From Medakamo hakoo (lineage: Eukaryota > Chlorophyta > Trebouxiophyceae > Coccomyxaceae), in contig CP089454.1 of assembly GCA_026636295.1 (NCBI GenBank), positions 310,001-374,000 of the forward strand: 64,000 bases of DNA. Direction: 5' to 3'. Every line of letters starts with the position of its first letter. Position 1 is the first letter of the stretch. Below the pieces are notes generated by a model. That model did not search any database, was not told the origin of the DNA, and saw only the letters and a list, made by a program, of their open reading frames with translations. Positions 31,582 to 41,987 of this stretch are shown in pieces. A program made the position numbers and the translations under genes.

Positions 31582-33198
31582 TCAAGCCACCGCCGCGGCC
31601 GGCGCCTTGGCGTCCACACCATTGGCGTGCGCCTCGACCAGGCCCAAGTTCTCCAGGATGGCGACGGCCGACCGCTCCAGGTTGAGCGTGTACAGGTGGA
31701 TGCCGGGCACGCCGGCGGCCAGCAGCTCCTTGCACATGGCCGTGCCCAGCTCGATGCCGTACGCCTTCACCGCGTCGTCGTCGTCCTTGACGGCCTCGAC
31801 CGCGGCCGCGACAGCTGGCGGCACGTACGTTTTGCAAAAGGACGTCATGCGCTTGAAGCCGCCGTACGTCATGATGGGCATGATGCCCGGGATGATGGGG
31901 ACGGTGATGCCCGCCGCCCGGCAGTCGGCCTCAAACTTGGTGAACTTGGCCGTGTCGTAAAACAGTTGGGTGACGATGATATCGGCGCCCGCGTCGACTT
32001 TTTGCTTGAGGTAGGCCAGGTCCCGCGCGTACGCGGCGTCCATGGCGTCCGCGTCGTCGACGATGGCGTCCGGGTGGGCTTCCGGGTACCCCGCGACCGC
32101 GATGCCGAACGCGTCGCCGTGGCGGGCCCGGATGTGGCGCACCAGGTCGAGCGCGCACGCAAACCCGCCCTCGATCGGCGTGAACGCGTCCTGGCCCTTG
32201 GGCGGGTCGCCGCGCAGGGCCAGGATGTTGGTGATGCCGGCGGCCAGGCACTGGGTGGTGGGTGGGGGGGAGGGGTGCGGGAGGGGAGGGGGTGGGTGCG
32301 TGTGCGGACGGAGCGACCCAGCCCCCCGGGCGCGCGAGGTCACAAAAACGGAGCCGACCAACCCGGTCGGGGTCGCCCCGTCCTGGTCTCTTCATAAGCA
32401 TGGGGGGGTGGGGATGTGTGGCGCGGGAGCACGTGCCGCCGCGCCGCCCAGCGCTCGGCAGCCAGGCCTCCAGGCCGCGCAGCGACACACCCACCGCGCC
32501 GCCGGCGCCTCGCCAGAGGTCCGGGCCCGGCAAAGCCGCCGCCGTCGCGTCTCTCCCAGGCGGGGTCAGGTGAGAGCGGCGCCAGGCGCGAGCAGCAACG
32601 CCTCCGTCGTCGCCCCCGCCCAGCGCCCATCGCCACCGCTCAATCCAGCTCAACCGCCCTCACACACACCTTGTCCAGCGCGTCGTCCAGCTGCTCCACG
32701 GGCATGTTGGTGCACGTCAGGTGCATCATCGTCTCCACGCCCACGTCGCGCTGCATGCGCGCCGCGATCTCCAGCGTCAGGTCGGCGGTCGAACCGCCGG
32801 CGCCCCAGGTGATGTCGCAGAACAAGGGGTTCAGGGCGGCCATGCGGTGCTGGCGCTCGATGAGGTTGGTCACGCCCTGCAGGCGATGGTGGGGATGGGT
32901 GGAGGGCGGAGGCGTGAGCGAAAAAGGGCGCCCCCCATGCGTTTTTGCGCGCTCGGCCCGCGCCTGGATGATGGCGTCTGCAGCACAGTCACCGCCCCCG
33001 CGCATCCCGCCCACACGCCCGCCGCGTGGGCAGGTGGCCTGCGCACCCGAAAGACTGGCGCTCGGCCGGGGAAAACACCGTCCCCCCCTCTCCACCGCGG
33101 GCAATGCGCACCTCTTCCGTGCGCGGCGGGAAGTACTCGAACGAGAAGAACGTCTTGCCCGCGGCCATTTCGGCCTTCATCTTGTCGACAACCTTCAT
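31582..33198 (-). CDS. MTHFR: Methylenetetrahydrofolate reductase, catalytic domain only
   Basis: Three minus exons: 33198-33112, 32876-32670 and 32250-31582, all phase 0, 320 residues. The enzyme reduces 5,10-methylene-THF to 5-methyl-THF for methionine synthesis. Motifs of the FAD-binding TIM barrel are clear: '[15 protein letters not shown]', '[20 protein letters not shown]', 'HLTCTNMP', '[12 protein letters not shown]', '[13 protein letters not shown]', '[11 protein letters not shown]' and 'PGIMPI' followed by '[10 protein letters not shown]'. Eukaryotic MTHFRs are usually near 600 residues with a C-terminal AdoMet-binding regulatory domain. This one stops about 20 residues after the barrel, and the 170 bases beyond contain no room for it. 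It resembles bacterial MetF in length but keeps eukaryote-like sequence. AdoMet inhibition should therefore be absent. Confidence 0.92.
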
Positions 33199-33410
33199 GG
33201 TGGTGTGGCGAGGAGGGGGTGTGGGGGAGGGGCGGGGAGGGCAAAGGGGTGGGGAGAGAGCCCGGGCAGAATGGAGTGTGTGTGCGCGTGCAGCGACGAG
33301 AGCGGGGGCGGCTCTCTCCACGCCTCGACGAGTCGCCCACAACAAAAAATTTACCACCCCACCCTCGCCCCGCCCTCACCACCCGTCCCGCCCCGCGTCC
33401 TCCGCCGCTT

Positions 33411-35308
33411 TCACCGCCGGCGGCGGCGACGGCGACTCGGCCGCGTCAGCCTCAGCCTCCTCCTTTTTCGGCGGACCGGCACCGCCAGCAGCGGGCGGCG
33501 CCCACCTCGCCGCCGCCGCGGCCGCCGCGCGCGCACTCCCCCACCGCCACCGCCCTTCTCCTCCCCGTACCGCCCGTCCACGTCCCGCACCCGCTCCGGC
33601 GGGGGAGGCGACCGGTCAATGATGGGGATGCCCTGCCTGGGAGGCGGCGGCTGTTGGGCGGCGGCCCGGCGCGTCGCCGTCCCCCCAAACTCCAGCACAG
33701 CCGGCCGGGTGTTGGCCGGCGGCGGCGGGTCGGCGGCATTGCCTGAAAAGTCGTACCCAGCCTCGTCGTCGAGCGCGCCGCCGTACGCGTCGCCCTCGTC
33801 GCCGTCGCCGTAGTACGCGTCGTCATAAGACGAGGGCGGTGGCGGCGGCCAGCTCCGGGCCGCGGCCGCCGCGGCGGCCGGCCGGCCGCCACCCCACGCC
33901 GCCTCGGCCTCGGCCTCGACGGCTTCCCGCGCCCGCCGCCGCGCCGGGCGCAGCGCGTCCTCCACGGCGACGCCACGGGCGGGCGGCAGGGCCGCCGCAG
34001 ACCGCCGGGCTGGGGCACGTTGCCGCGGGTCCCGCGCGGGCGCCACCGACGCCGCGGACGACGCTTGCGAGACCGCCATCATGTCGTCCAGTTCGGCGCG
34101 CGTGCGCGGGACGGACGGCAGGCCGTAGTACCGCGCAAAGACGCGGCCGTGGACTTCCCGCCACGCCTCGAATTCGAGGTCCAGGGCGGCCGAGGAGGGC
34201 GAGCCGTACAGCGGATCGTCGAGGGACCCGTCCCCGGCCCACAGCGTTTGGAGGGCGGAGAGGGCGGCGCCGAGGACGCCGTCGGCGACGCGGACGGCCG
34301 CCGCGTCGGCGCCCGGGCGCAGGGTCAGGCTCCCGCGCCGCAGCTCGGCCACGTCGCCCGCCCCCACCTCCCAGACCGTCATGGCGCCCTCAGGCACACG
34401 GGGCGCGCCCAGGGCGTCGTACCGCAGCGCCAGCAGCGCGCCGCTGTCCGGGTCGAAGGCATACCCGCGCACGCGGCCGAGCGACCGGCCGTCGGTGCCC
34501 GACACCACCTCCGCGCCCGTCAGGCGCACGCACCCGGCCCGCTCGTCCAGGGGCGCGAAGCCCAGGGCCCGCTCGTCGTGGACGAGGATGACGTCGCCGA
34601 CTTGGCAGAGTGTGGCCAGGGGCAGGTTGCGGCCCGTGGACGCGCCCGCGCCCCAGGGCGACGCGGGCTGTGGGGGCGGGAGGCGGGACGAGGGTGGTTG
34701 GGCGTCGGCGCTGTTGCCGCCGGACAGGGCCGCGCCCGCCGCGGCTGCCAGGCCTTTGGGCCGCAGGTCCACAGACACGATCGTCAACGTGGCTGGGTCG
34801 ACGTAGAAATGGTCGGCGACGCCCAGGCAGCGGCCAGACGTGCGGGCGATGACCTGTGTGTTTGGTGAGAGGGTCGATGGACGGACGGGTGGGTGGTGGT
34901 GAGAGATGGTGGTGCTGGCATCCCTCGCGCTGGCCGGGAACGCACATGCGGCGTCACTTGCGGACGGGCCGTGCTCCCTCCCTTCGCCACCTTCCTTACC
35001 TGCTTGTCGATGACATCGCTGCGCGCCAGCCAGGCGCCCGGTTCCACGGCCGGGCGCGGGATGAGCGGGGCTGGGGTGGGCGCGGGACGGCTGCGCGGCT
35101 GTTGCGTCGGGGCGGCTGGCCACGACTGCTGTTGCTGCCGTGGCTGTTGTGACGGCGGCGGCTGTCGCCGCCGGCTGTCCACGCCGCCCGCGGGCGTGGA
35201 AGGGGGTGGTGGGTAGCCAGCAGCCTGGCGACCGGGCGCGCCGGGTGGCCGGCCGCGCGGCACGGCGGCCCGGCCCGCGCTGTACGCGGCGGTCGGAGCA
35301 CGCCGCAT
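33411..35308 (-). CDS. PRC-barrel domain protein, probably plastid
   Basis: Exon 1 35308-35000 and exon 2 34853-33411, phase 0, 583 residues. The junction forms the start of a PRC barrel, 'WLARSDVIDKQ' + 'VIARTSGRCLGVADHFYVDP' with ATLTIVSVDLRP after it. A second barrel follows, 'LTGAEVVSGTDGRSLGRVRG' then 'YAFDPDSGALLALRYD'. PRC barrels occur in photosynthetic reaction centre H subunits, RimM and small cyanobacterial or plastid proteins; this exact role is unknown. The N-terminal 90 residues are Pro/Arg/Gln-rich, possibly a transit region. The last about 40 residues are all Arg/Pro in this frame, which looks unnatural. From about 33530 an adjacent frame gives 'GPPKKEEAEADAAESPSPPP' and ends at a TGA at 33376-33378, so a frame change or small unrecognised intron near 33540 is suspected. 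Confidence 0.75.
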
Positions 35309-35785
35309 TGGAGCCGTCCGCGATGTGTCGGGATGGGGTGCCTGCGGGTCAGGCGGGCTTGCGCGTGGGTGTGATGGCAGCGCCAGGCCTGCGCGCGTGT
35401 GCCTGGGGTGTGGGAGGGAGGAAGCAGGCGTCTGCCCGCCCAGTGTGCGGCCTTCTCGGTCCTTTGTTCGCGCGTGTGTGTGCAGGGCGCCCGGCCCCAC
35501 ACACCCCTGCATTCCAGGCTCTCCCTCCAAACCCGTTTTTCGTCCCTACACCATCTCAGCACACAAACACACACACACGCCCCCCCCAAACACGCCCCCC
35601 CCCACCACCACCACCACCACCACACCACACACACACACGAGGCAGAGGTGCGTGCATGGCCGGGGTGGTCGCGCGCACCACCACCCCCGCCGCCCGTCCG
35701 CCCACCCGGCAGCGCGCCGCCACCCAACACCCGCCGCCGCTTCAGCGCCAGGGCGGGGGAGGGCTGGCTCACCGCGCGCCCCCAC
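35309..35785. other. Intergenic region upstream of the PRC-barrel gene
   Basis: About 477 bases between two minus-strand genes. It holds CA-rich and CCA-rich simple repeats around 35561-35640 and would contain the PRC-barrel promoter and the SWIB gene 3' UTR. Open frames here have repetitive, unlikely translations. No gene is supported. Confidence 0.5.
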
Positions 35786-37014
35786 TCACTCCGGAATGAT
35801 GTGCCGGTTGATCTGCTTGTTCATGGAGAACATGTTGACGGGCGCGGACAGGACGGTGCCCAGCTTGGCGTCGGGCAGGATGTTGCGCTTGTCGTTGGGG
35901 TCCTGCAGGTCGTGCGCCTTGATGTACTGCCACAGGGCCTTGACGATCTTGAAGCGGTGCATGCGCGGCTGGCCCACGAAGGCGGCGAGCTCGGGGGACA
36001 GGAGGGGCTCCATGCCGCCGGGCGCCTTCTTTTTGCCGCCCTTCTTCGCCTTTTTCGTCGGCGGGGGGGCGGGCTCGTCGTCGCCGTCCTCGCCTTCTTC
36101 GCCGGCGCCGGCCGCCTCCCCGTCTTCAGCGCCGTCGCCCGTCGTCGGCGCGGGCGCGGGCACAGCCCGGGCGTTGAGGAAGGCCGCGATCTGGGTGGGT
36201 GGGTGGGTGGGGGGTGGGTGGGTGGGTGGGGGTGGGGGGGGGGGGCGTATGTGTTGCGGCGGTGAGCGGCCCGGATTTTGCCAACAGCGCGGGAGGCCCG
36301 GGGCCGCCCCTTCCCCGCGGCGGGCCAACACCCCCGCCCACCAAACCTACCTCGTCCGAGATCAGGCCTTTACGGTCCTTGAGCGAGCAGCCGAACGCGT
36401 CCTCCAACTGCTTGCGCACTTGTTTTTCTGTAGGTGGGGGTGTGGGGGTGTGGGGGGATGGGTGACGAGGGGGCCTGTGGTGCCACCCCCTCTCTCCCGG
36501 TCCGTTGGCGCGTTCCCTCTGCGCGCCGCCGTACGGCCCTCCCGCGCCAGATCCACGGCCGCCCGCCTGCCCCATTGCAAGCACAAGCCGCTCTTGACCA
36601 TTCCGGCCTGGCAGCACAGGCGTCCTGGTCTCCGCGCCTCCCCCGTTTCCGCGGCATGCGCGAGGCGTGGCCAGCACACATCACTCTGCTGTGCTCACCC
36701 GTCGTCTCGTCCAGGTTGACCGTGTTCAGCAGGGCGCGCAGGCGGACCAGCAGGGCTTCATCCGTGGGCGGGTCCACCGCGGGAGCGGCGGGCGCTTCTT
36801 CTTTGACGGGCTCGGCGGCGACGGCCGGCTTCTCTTCTTCGGCGACGACGGGCGGCGGCGGCGCGACGACCGGCTCGGGCGCGGGCTCGGCGGCTGGAGC
36901 CGGAGGAGGCACATCTTCCTTCACTGGAGGGGGTGCGACCGCCTCGACGGGCGGGGCCGGCGGCGGCGGCGCGGCCGCGGCGGGCGGGTCCAGGACGGCG
37001 GGAGGCGAAGACAT
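35786..37014 (-). CDS. DEK_C-SWIB/MDM2 domain chromatin protein
   Basis: Three minus exons: 37014-36699, 36427-36351 and 36190-35786 (phases 1 and 0), 265 residues. The first 80 residues are Pro/Ala/Glu/Val-rich. A DEK C-terminal domain spans the splices ('DEALLVRLRALLNTVNLDET' + 'EKQVRKQLEDAFGCSLKDRK' + GLISDE + IAAFLN). After an acidic and Lys-rich linker comes a SWIB domain: 'LSPELAAFVGQPRMHRFKIV' 'KALWQYIKAHDLQDPNDKRN' 'ILPDAKLGTVL'. The same DEK_C-SWIB order is found in yeast Uaf30 and Tri1 and in plant SWIB proteins, which act in RNA polymerase I transcription or chromatin remodelling. The Lys-rich 'KKAKKGGKKK' can serve as a nuclear signal. Confidence 0.9.
36191..36250. repeat. (GGTG)n tract inside a SWIB-gene intron
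   Basis: GGGTGGGT units followed by a G run occupy the plus strand here. In the sense (minus) direction they read as a CCCACC acceptor tract adjoining exon 3 of the SWIB gene. Confidence 0.75.
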
Positions 37015-37147
37015 TTTGCTTCTTCTTGCGAGGAGTGTGGACAGTGAGGGGGGGCCGGGCAAAACCTGTCTCATTCCATGCCAGCGCAGTCACACAACCC
37101 AACGCCCACACGGGTTTCTCTCTCCCCACACACACACCCCTCACGTT

Positions 37148-38443
37148 TCATTCATCAAACACGACCGTCCGGCTGCCCTGGATCAACACCCGGTCACTCA
37201 ACACCGCGCGCACGGCCTTGGCCAGGACCAGGCGCTCCAAGTCCCGGCCCTTGCGCACCATGTCGGACGGCGCGTCCCGGTGGGAGATGCGGACGACGTC
37301 CTGCTCGATGAGCGGCCCCTCGTCCAGGCGCGCCGTCGCAAAGTGGGCCGAGCTGCCGATGACTTTCACGCCGCGGGCGTGGGCTTGGTGGTAGGGCCGG
37401 GCGCCCTGGAAGGCGGGCAGGAAGCCGTGGTGGATGTTGATGGTGTGCGCGGCGTGCCGGCTGCACCAGTCGGACGAAAAGACGTTCATCCACCGGGCGA
37501 GGACGTGCAAGTCCGCGCCCGTCTGGGCCAGGATGGCCTCAATGCGGGCCTCCTGGTCGGCCTTGCCTGCCGCGTCGCCCATGGTGGAGGACGGGACTTG
37601 GAAAAAGGGGACGCCAAACGACGCGGCGACGTGCTCCAAGTCCGGGTGGTTGGCAATGACGGCGACGACCTCCGCGTTGGGCAGGTCGCCCTGCTGGGCG
37701 CGGATGAGCAAGTCCCACAGGCAGTGGCCCGCCTTGCTGCAGAAGATGGCGACCTTTTTGGGGACGGCGTCGTAGAAGACCGCCCAGTCCATGTCGAAGC
37801 GGGCGGCCGTGCCTGCGATGGCGGCCTCCAGCACCGCCAGGTTGGAGTGGCCGACGACCATGGCCGCGTAATCGAAGCGGATGCGCTGAAAGTACGCGCC
37901 CGCCTCCGCGTCCGTGTGCTGGTCGGACGCGAGGATGTTGCAGCCCAGCCCCGCCAGCAGCTGGGCGAGGGCCGCGACGACGCCCTGCGCGTCCGGGCAC
38001 TGGACCAGCAGCGTGGCCATGTGCGGGCCGCCGGGCGGGGGCGGGGGCGGCCCGCCGCCCCCGTCCGCGGACGGGCGGGTCAGGGGACGCGTCACGGGCG
38101 GCGTGTTGGGCCCGCCCGCCGCCTGGACGCCGGCCATGCCGGACAGGGACAGGCGCTCGTCGAGCGAGGTGGATGGGGCGGTGGACGTGGACGTGGACGC
38201 GACGGGCGTGGCGGCCGCGGCCGCGGCGGTGCTGGGCGCACGACGGCGAGGAGGCGCCAGGGCCGCCGGGCGCGCGGCGGAGGTCGACGGCGGCGGCGCG
38301 GCGGCCGTGGTCAAGGCACGAGCGACCAGTGGGCACAAAGGGGCAGCGGTGGCGACTGCGACGGCGCGGGCGGCCGACGGCCGCAGCGGCCACGCGACGC
38401 CGTGCCGCGGCGCCGCCGCGTGCGACGCCAAGCTTGCGCTCAT
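37148..38443 (-). CDS. PURU: Formyltetrahydrofolate deformylase PurU, mitochondrial
   Basis: Single exon of 431 residues. PurU hydrolyses 10-formyl-THF to THF plus formate; the plant mitochondrial form keeps the folate pool balanced during photorespiration. The N-terminal about 140 residues are a long Ala/Ser/Pro/Thr-rich targeting region. An ACT domain follows ('MATLLVQCPDAQGVVAALAQ' and so on to about 215), then the formyltransferase-fold domain. Catalytic Asn in 'VIANHPDLE' (about 264), His in 'INIHHGFLPAF' (about 338) and Asp in 'LDEGPLIEQDVV' (about 371) are all present. Its start was set at the first Met, which gives a plausible organelle presequence. It lies on the same strand as MTHFR, three genes upstream, so two folate C1 enzymes occur within 7 kb. 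Confidence 0.94.
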   Translation of the reverse strand: MSASLASHAAAPRHGVAWPLRPSAARAVAVATAAPLCPLVARALTTAAAPPPSTSAARPAALAPPRRRAPSTAAAAAATPVASTSTSTAPSTSLDERLSLSGMAGVQAAGGPNTPPVTRPLTRPSADGGGGPPPPPPGGPHMATLLVQCPDAQGVVAALAQLLAGLGCNILASDQHTDAEAGAYFQRIRFDYAAMVVGHSNLAVLEAAIAGTAARFDMDWAVFYDAVPKKVAIFCSKAGHCLWDLLIRAQQGDLPNAEVVAVIANHPDLEHVAASFGVPFFQVPSSTMGDAAGKADQEARIEAILAQTGADLHVLARWMNVFSSDWCSRHAAHTINIHHGFLPAFQGARPYHQAHARGVKVIGSSAHFATARLDEGPLIEQDVVRISHRDAPSDMVRKGRDLERLVLAKAVRAVLSDRVLIQGSRTVVFDE

Positions 38444-38664
38444 CTCTGTAGTTAGCCAAGGCCTGCTCGCTGCCAGTAGGCTGTGTCAACCGGGTCCGAC
38501 GCCTGCGTTCGGGCTGGGCGCAGCGGATTGGAAGGCGTGCAGAGTTGGCCCTTTGACCGGCTGGCCGCCCGACCCGCACTCTGTCTCTCCCCCCTCACAC
38601 ACCGCTCATTCGCCTGCGCCAAACACACACACCCATACACACACCTCTCCGCACACAACCAGCC

Positions 38665-39868
38665 ATGCGCACCCTCTCCCTGTTCCTGGCCCTGGTCGCC
38701 GCCTTCCTGGCCACGGTGCGCGTTGAGGGCGGCGCGACCGGCGCCGGTTGAGCGCAACCTGGACAGAGACACCGTCCAGCGCCGCCAAGGTGTTTTCCAG
38801 CCGTGTCAACCTCCACACACACACCTCCACGCCCGCTCTTCATCGCCCTCCCGACCTCTCCCACCCACCAGGTCTCGGCCGTCGAGGTCCCGTACTACGG
38901 CAACTGGTGTGTTTGGTTGTGTCCTTCGCCTTTGCACACGCCCGCGGAAACAATGGGTGGCCGCACGGCCAGGTTTTCGCGGCGCAAGCGTCGCCCCAAC
39001 GCGTCTCACGTCTCGCACGCCCTCGCCTCCCACACCACCTCCCCTCCATCCCAGGTGCGGCCCCGGCTACACGGACAAGGGCCCACCCGTCGACGGTGCC
39101 GACGCGGCCTGTGAGTTTTTGCTTTTGCTTTTTCTTCGCCGAGTGCATGCCACGGCCGTCGCACGTTTCCGTTCGGACGCGTGCCGCGCCTTGCTCAGCC
39201 ACATCCAGGCCGCTCCACCGCCCCGACGGAGTGTTGCATGCCTTCGTGTCTGAGCGTGGCCGAGCCGATTGTGTTTTCAAAGCCGGCGTTCGCACCGCCT
39301 TGCACCGATCAGTTCGCTCTCACCCTCTCCCATCAAAAACCAACAGGCCAGCGCCACGACTGGTGCTACGGCGCGGCCAATGGCCAGGGCTCCGAGGAGG
39401 CCAAGGCCAACGCCAAGTGCAAGTGAGTTATAGAGGGGAGGGAGAGGCGGGAGCGCGGCGGGGGCGGCGGCGCGCGGACACGGATGCTTCCCCCTCCCGC
39501 ACTGGCCCTGCGGGCTCGCTTTCCGACCGTTGCCAACCTCCGGCTTCAAACCTCCCCCACGCACACCCACACACAAAACAGCTGCGACAACGACCTCATG
39601 AACTCGCTCAACCAGCTGAAGGCCGACGGCTCGTACAACAGCCTGTCTCAGGAGGTAAGGTTGAGTGCGCCGGGGGGGGTGCGGCGTCTTTCTTTTCGGT
39701 TCCGCTTCCTGCGCGCTCACCCATCCATCCCATCCCATCACACACCACTCAAAAAAAAAAAAAAAAAAACAGGGCAAGACCGCGACCGACCAGATGCTGA
39801 CGATCTTTGCCAACAAGTGCGGCGCCCTGGCCGCGTACGCCAACCTGAAGGCCCAGTACGGCAAGTGA
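38665..39868 (+). CDS. Secreted phospholipase A2 (plant sPLA2-like)
   Basis: Six tiny exons: 38665-38715, 38872-38906, 39055-39110, 39347-39422, 39582-39654 and 39773-39868. Phases 0, 2, 1, 2, 0 match and the product is 128 residues. Exon 1 is the signal peptide ('MRTLSLFLALVAAFLAT'). The calcium loop 'YGNWCGPGYTDKGPPVDGAD' (26-45) is built from exons 2 and 3, and the catalytic 'CQRHDWCYG' (48-56, His51-Asp52) from exons 3 and 4, which is strong support for the model. The family hydrolyses the sn-2 ester of phospholipids outside the cell or in the ER/Golgi lumen. Only six cysteines (30, 48, 54, 72, 74, 113) are present, against about twelve in land-plant sPLA2s. It diverges from PURU. A candidate TGTAA polyadenylation motif lies at 40054-40058. 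Confidence 0.88.
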
Positions 39869-40111
39869 GGCATTCGACAAGTGAGCGCGGCGCGCGTGCA
39901 GATTCTTCTCCGCCCCCCTCTGTGCAGGGGGGCGGGGAGTGGGGTGGGAAGCCCCGCCGTCCCGAGTCGCCGCTGCACACAGCGCTTGTGCGCACACGCG
40001 CGCAAGCCTAGTAATTTGATGCGCTGAGCCAAAGAGGGGCGTGACCTTGAGAGTGTAAATGCTTGGCCCAAACGGGGCACGCCGTCTCTCTCCCTCTCTC
40101 AATGACAGCCT

Positions 40112-41987
40112 CTACACGTCCACGACCACCCCGCCATCCTCATCGGTCACGCCTGTTACGCCGCCGCCGCCACCCCCAAACCGGGCTTCCACGCTGCCCA
40201 ACCCGGCCTGGCCCGCCATGTCCAGCCCGGGCGCCAGCACGCGCACGTACCGGTCGAAGTACAGGAGCTGTTTCAGCAGGATGCCGAACTGGCGGGGGAC
40301 GCGAATGCCGTAGCCTTCCGAGACGCGCACGATGGCCAGGCCCAAGCGGTTGAGGCGGGCTTCGTCGAAGGCCAGCGACGCGGCGGACGGCGCGCCCGAG
40401 TCCGGGTCCGTCAGCACCGTCACGGACGGCTCCAGCTCGGCTGCCGCTTCGAAAGCCGCGGCCAAGTCCCGGCCGAAGGCCGCGAAGTCCACGCCATCGC
40501 CCTCGCCGTCCGCGGCGCCGACGGTGGCCAGGGCGCGGGCCATCGTTTCATAGTCGCCCGCGGCCGTGGCGCCGACGAGCGCCCTGACCGCCTCCCACGT
40601 GCCGGGCGCGACTTTGCCGACGATGCCAAAGTCAATGAACGCGACGCGACCGTCTTTCAAGGCAAGCAGGTTGCCGGCGTGGACGTCCGCGTGGAACGTG
40701 CGCGCGGCGAGCAACGACCCAAACCAGCAGTTGAGCGCGTTCACCAGCATGGCCTCGCCCACGCCGCCGGCGGCCGCCGCCGTCTCGGCTGCCGACATGC
40801 CGGGCAGGGAAGCCGCAACAGGCACCGTCGCATTGATGGCGCCCACGTCCGTCAACGGCACGCCCTCAAACCGCTCCAGCGTCAGCACGCGCCGCGTGGA
40901 CCACGGCTTGTAGACGGCCGGGCACGCGGCGACGGCGTCCATGCCCGTCGCCTCCAAGTACGATGCAAAGTCGGCGATGTGGGCCGCTTCCTTGGTAAAG
41001 TCCACCTCCTCCAGCATGGACGCCCGGATGTCGGCCAGGATGGCGGAGCCGGACGCGCGGGCGAGGCCGGGCGCGGCCAGCTCCAGCGCGCGCGCGCCGA
41101 GGTACAGGGCGCCCAGGTCCGCTTTCAGCACGCCCTCCACGCCCGGCTTCAGGACCTTGAGGACGACGGGCGCGCCGGATGAACGCAGCACCGCCGCGTG
41201 GACCTGGGCGACAGACGCGGACGCGAGCGGGACGGGGTCGATGGACGAGAACGCCGCGTCGAGCGCGGCGCGCCCGCCGAGCTCGTCCTCCAAGGTTTTC
41301 CGAATGGCGTCCCACGGCGTCGGCTCCGTCCTGTCCAGCAGCCCTTCGAACTCGGTCACAAACTCAGGCGGGAACAGGGACGGCGCCGACGCGATGAACT
41401 GGCCGAGTTTGATGTACGTCGCGCCCAGGCGTTCAAACAGGCGGCGGAGCGCGCGCGCGGGCGTCAGGGGCGACCCGCGCGCGGCGGCCGCCGCGGCTTC
41501 ACGCACCAGGCCCGCCGCCGCGCGGGCGACTTGCAAGCCGCGCAGCGCGCCTGCGGGGCCCGTGGACGCCGCGATGGCCGCGGCCTCCCTGGCCAAGTCC
41601 AGGACGTCGGCCAGGGCGGGCGGGGTGAAGGACGTCGAGGTCGGGGACGGCCTGGAGGAGGGGGGGAGCGTTGTGGCTGCGCGTGAGAGCAATGCCGGGC
41701 GCGGCAGGGCTGCGGAGCGGCGGAAGCTAGAAGCAAGGCCTGGGTTTAGAGCTTGAGCGTCCGCTCTACCGGCATGGCGTGGCTGTTCCTCGTCCCGCTG
41801 CTTCTCACCTGGGCGGCGGGCGCGGGGGCGGCGCACTGCTGCTCGTCGATGCGCTGCTGGCCGCGGCAGTTGCTGCGACGACTGTCACGACGCCGCGGCG
41901 TGCCGGCCTGGGCACGGCGGCCCGGCTGCGAGAGGAGCAGCTCGTGGTCCCGCCGCGTGGGGCGGCGGGGAGGGACCGCGTCGCCAT
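40112..41987 (-). CDS. ABC1/UbiB-family atypical kinase (ABC1K), plastid-targeted
   Basis: Exon 1 41987-41809 and exon 2 41651-40112, phase 2, 572 residues. Exon 1 encodes a Ser/Ala/Arg-rich transit-like peptide ('MATRSLPAAPRGGTTSCSSR') and was found because 'cccag|gtgaga' and 'ctccag|g' join in the right phase to the kinase frame. ABC1 signatures are intact: the KxGQ motif 'ATYIKLGQFIASAP' (about 139), 'DPVPLASASVAQVHAAV' (Ala-rich loop), 'VLKVLKPGV' (Lys), 'FHADVHAGNLLAL' (about 379) and 'VAFIDFGIVGKV' (about 396). ABC1Ks regulate prenyl-lipid (quinone, tocopherol) metabolism in plastid plastoglobules or ubiquinone synthesis in mitochondria. Which organelle is meant here is inferred from the N-terminus only. 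A single-exon model starting at 41836 would give a poor N-terminus and was dropped. Confidence 0.9.
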
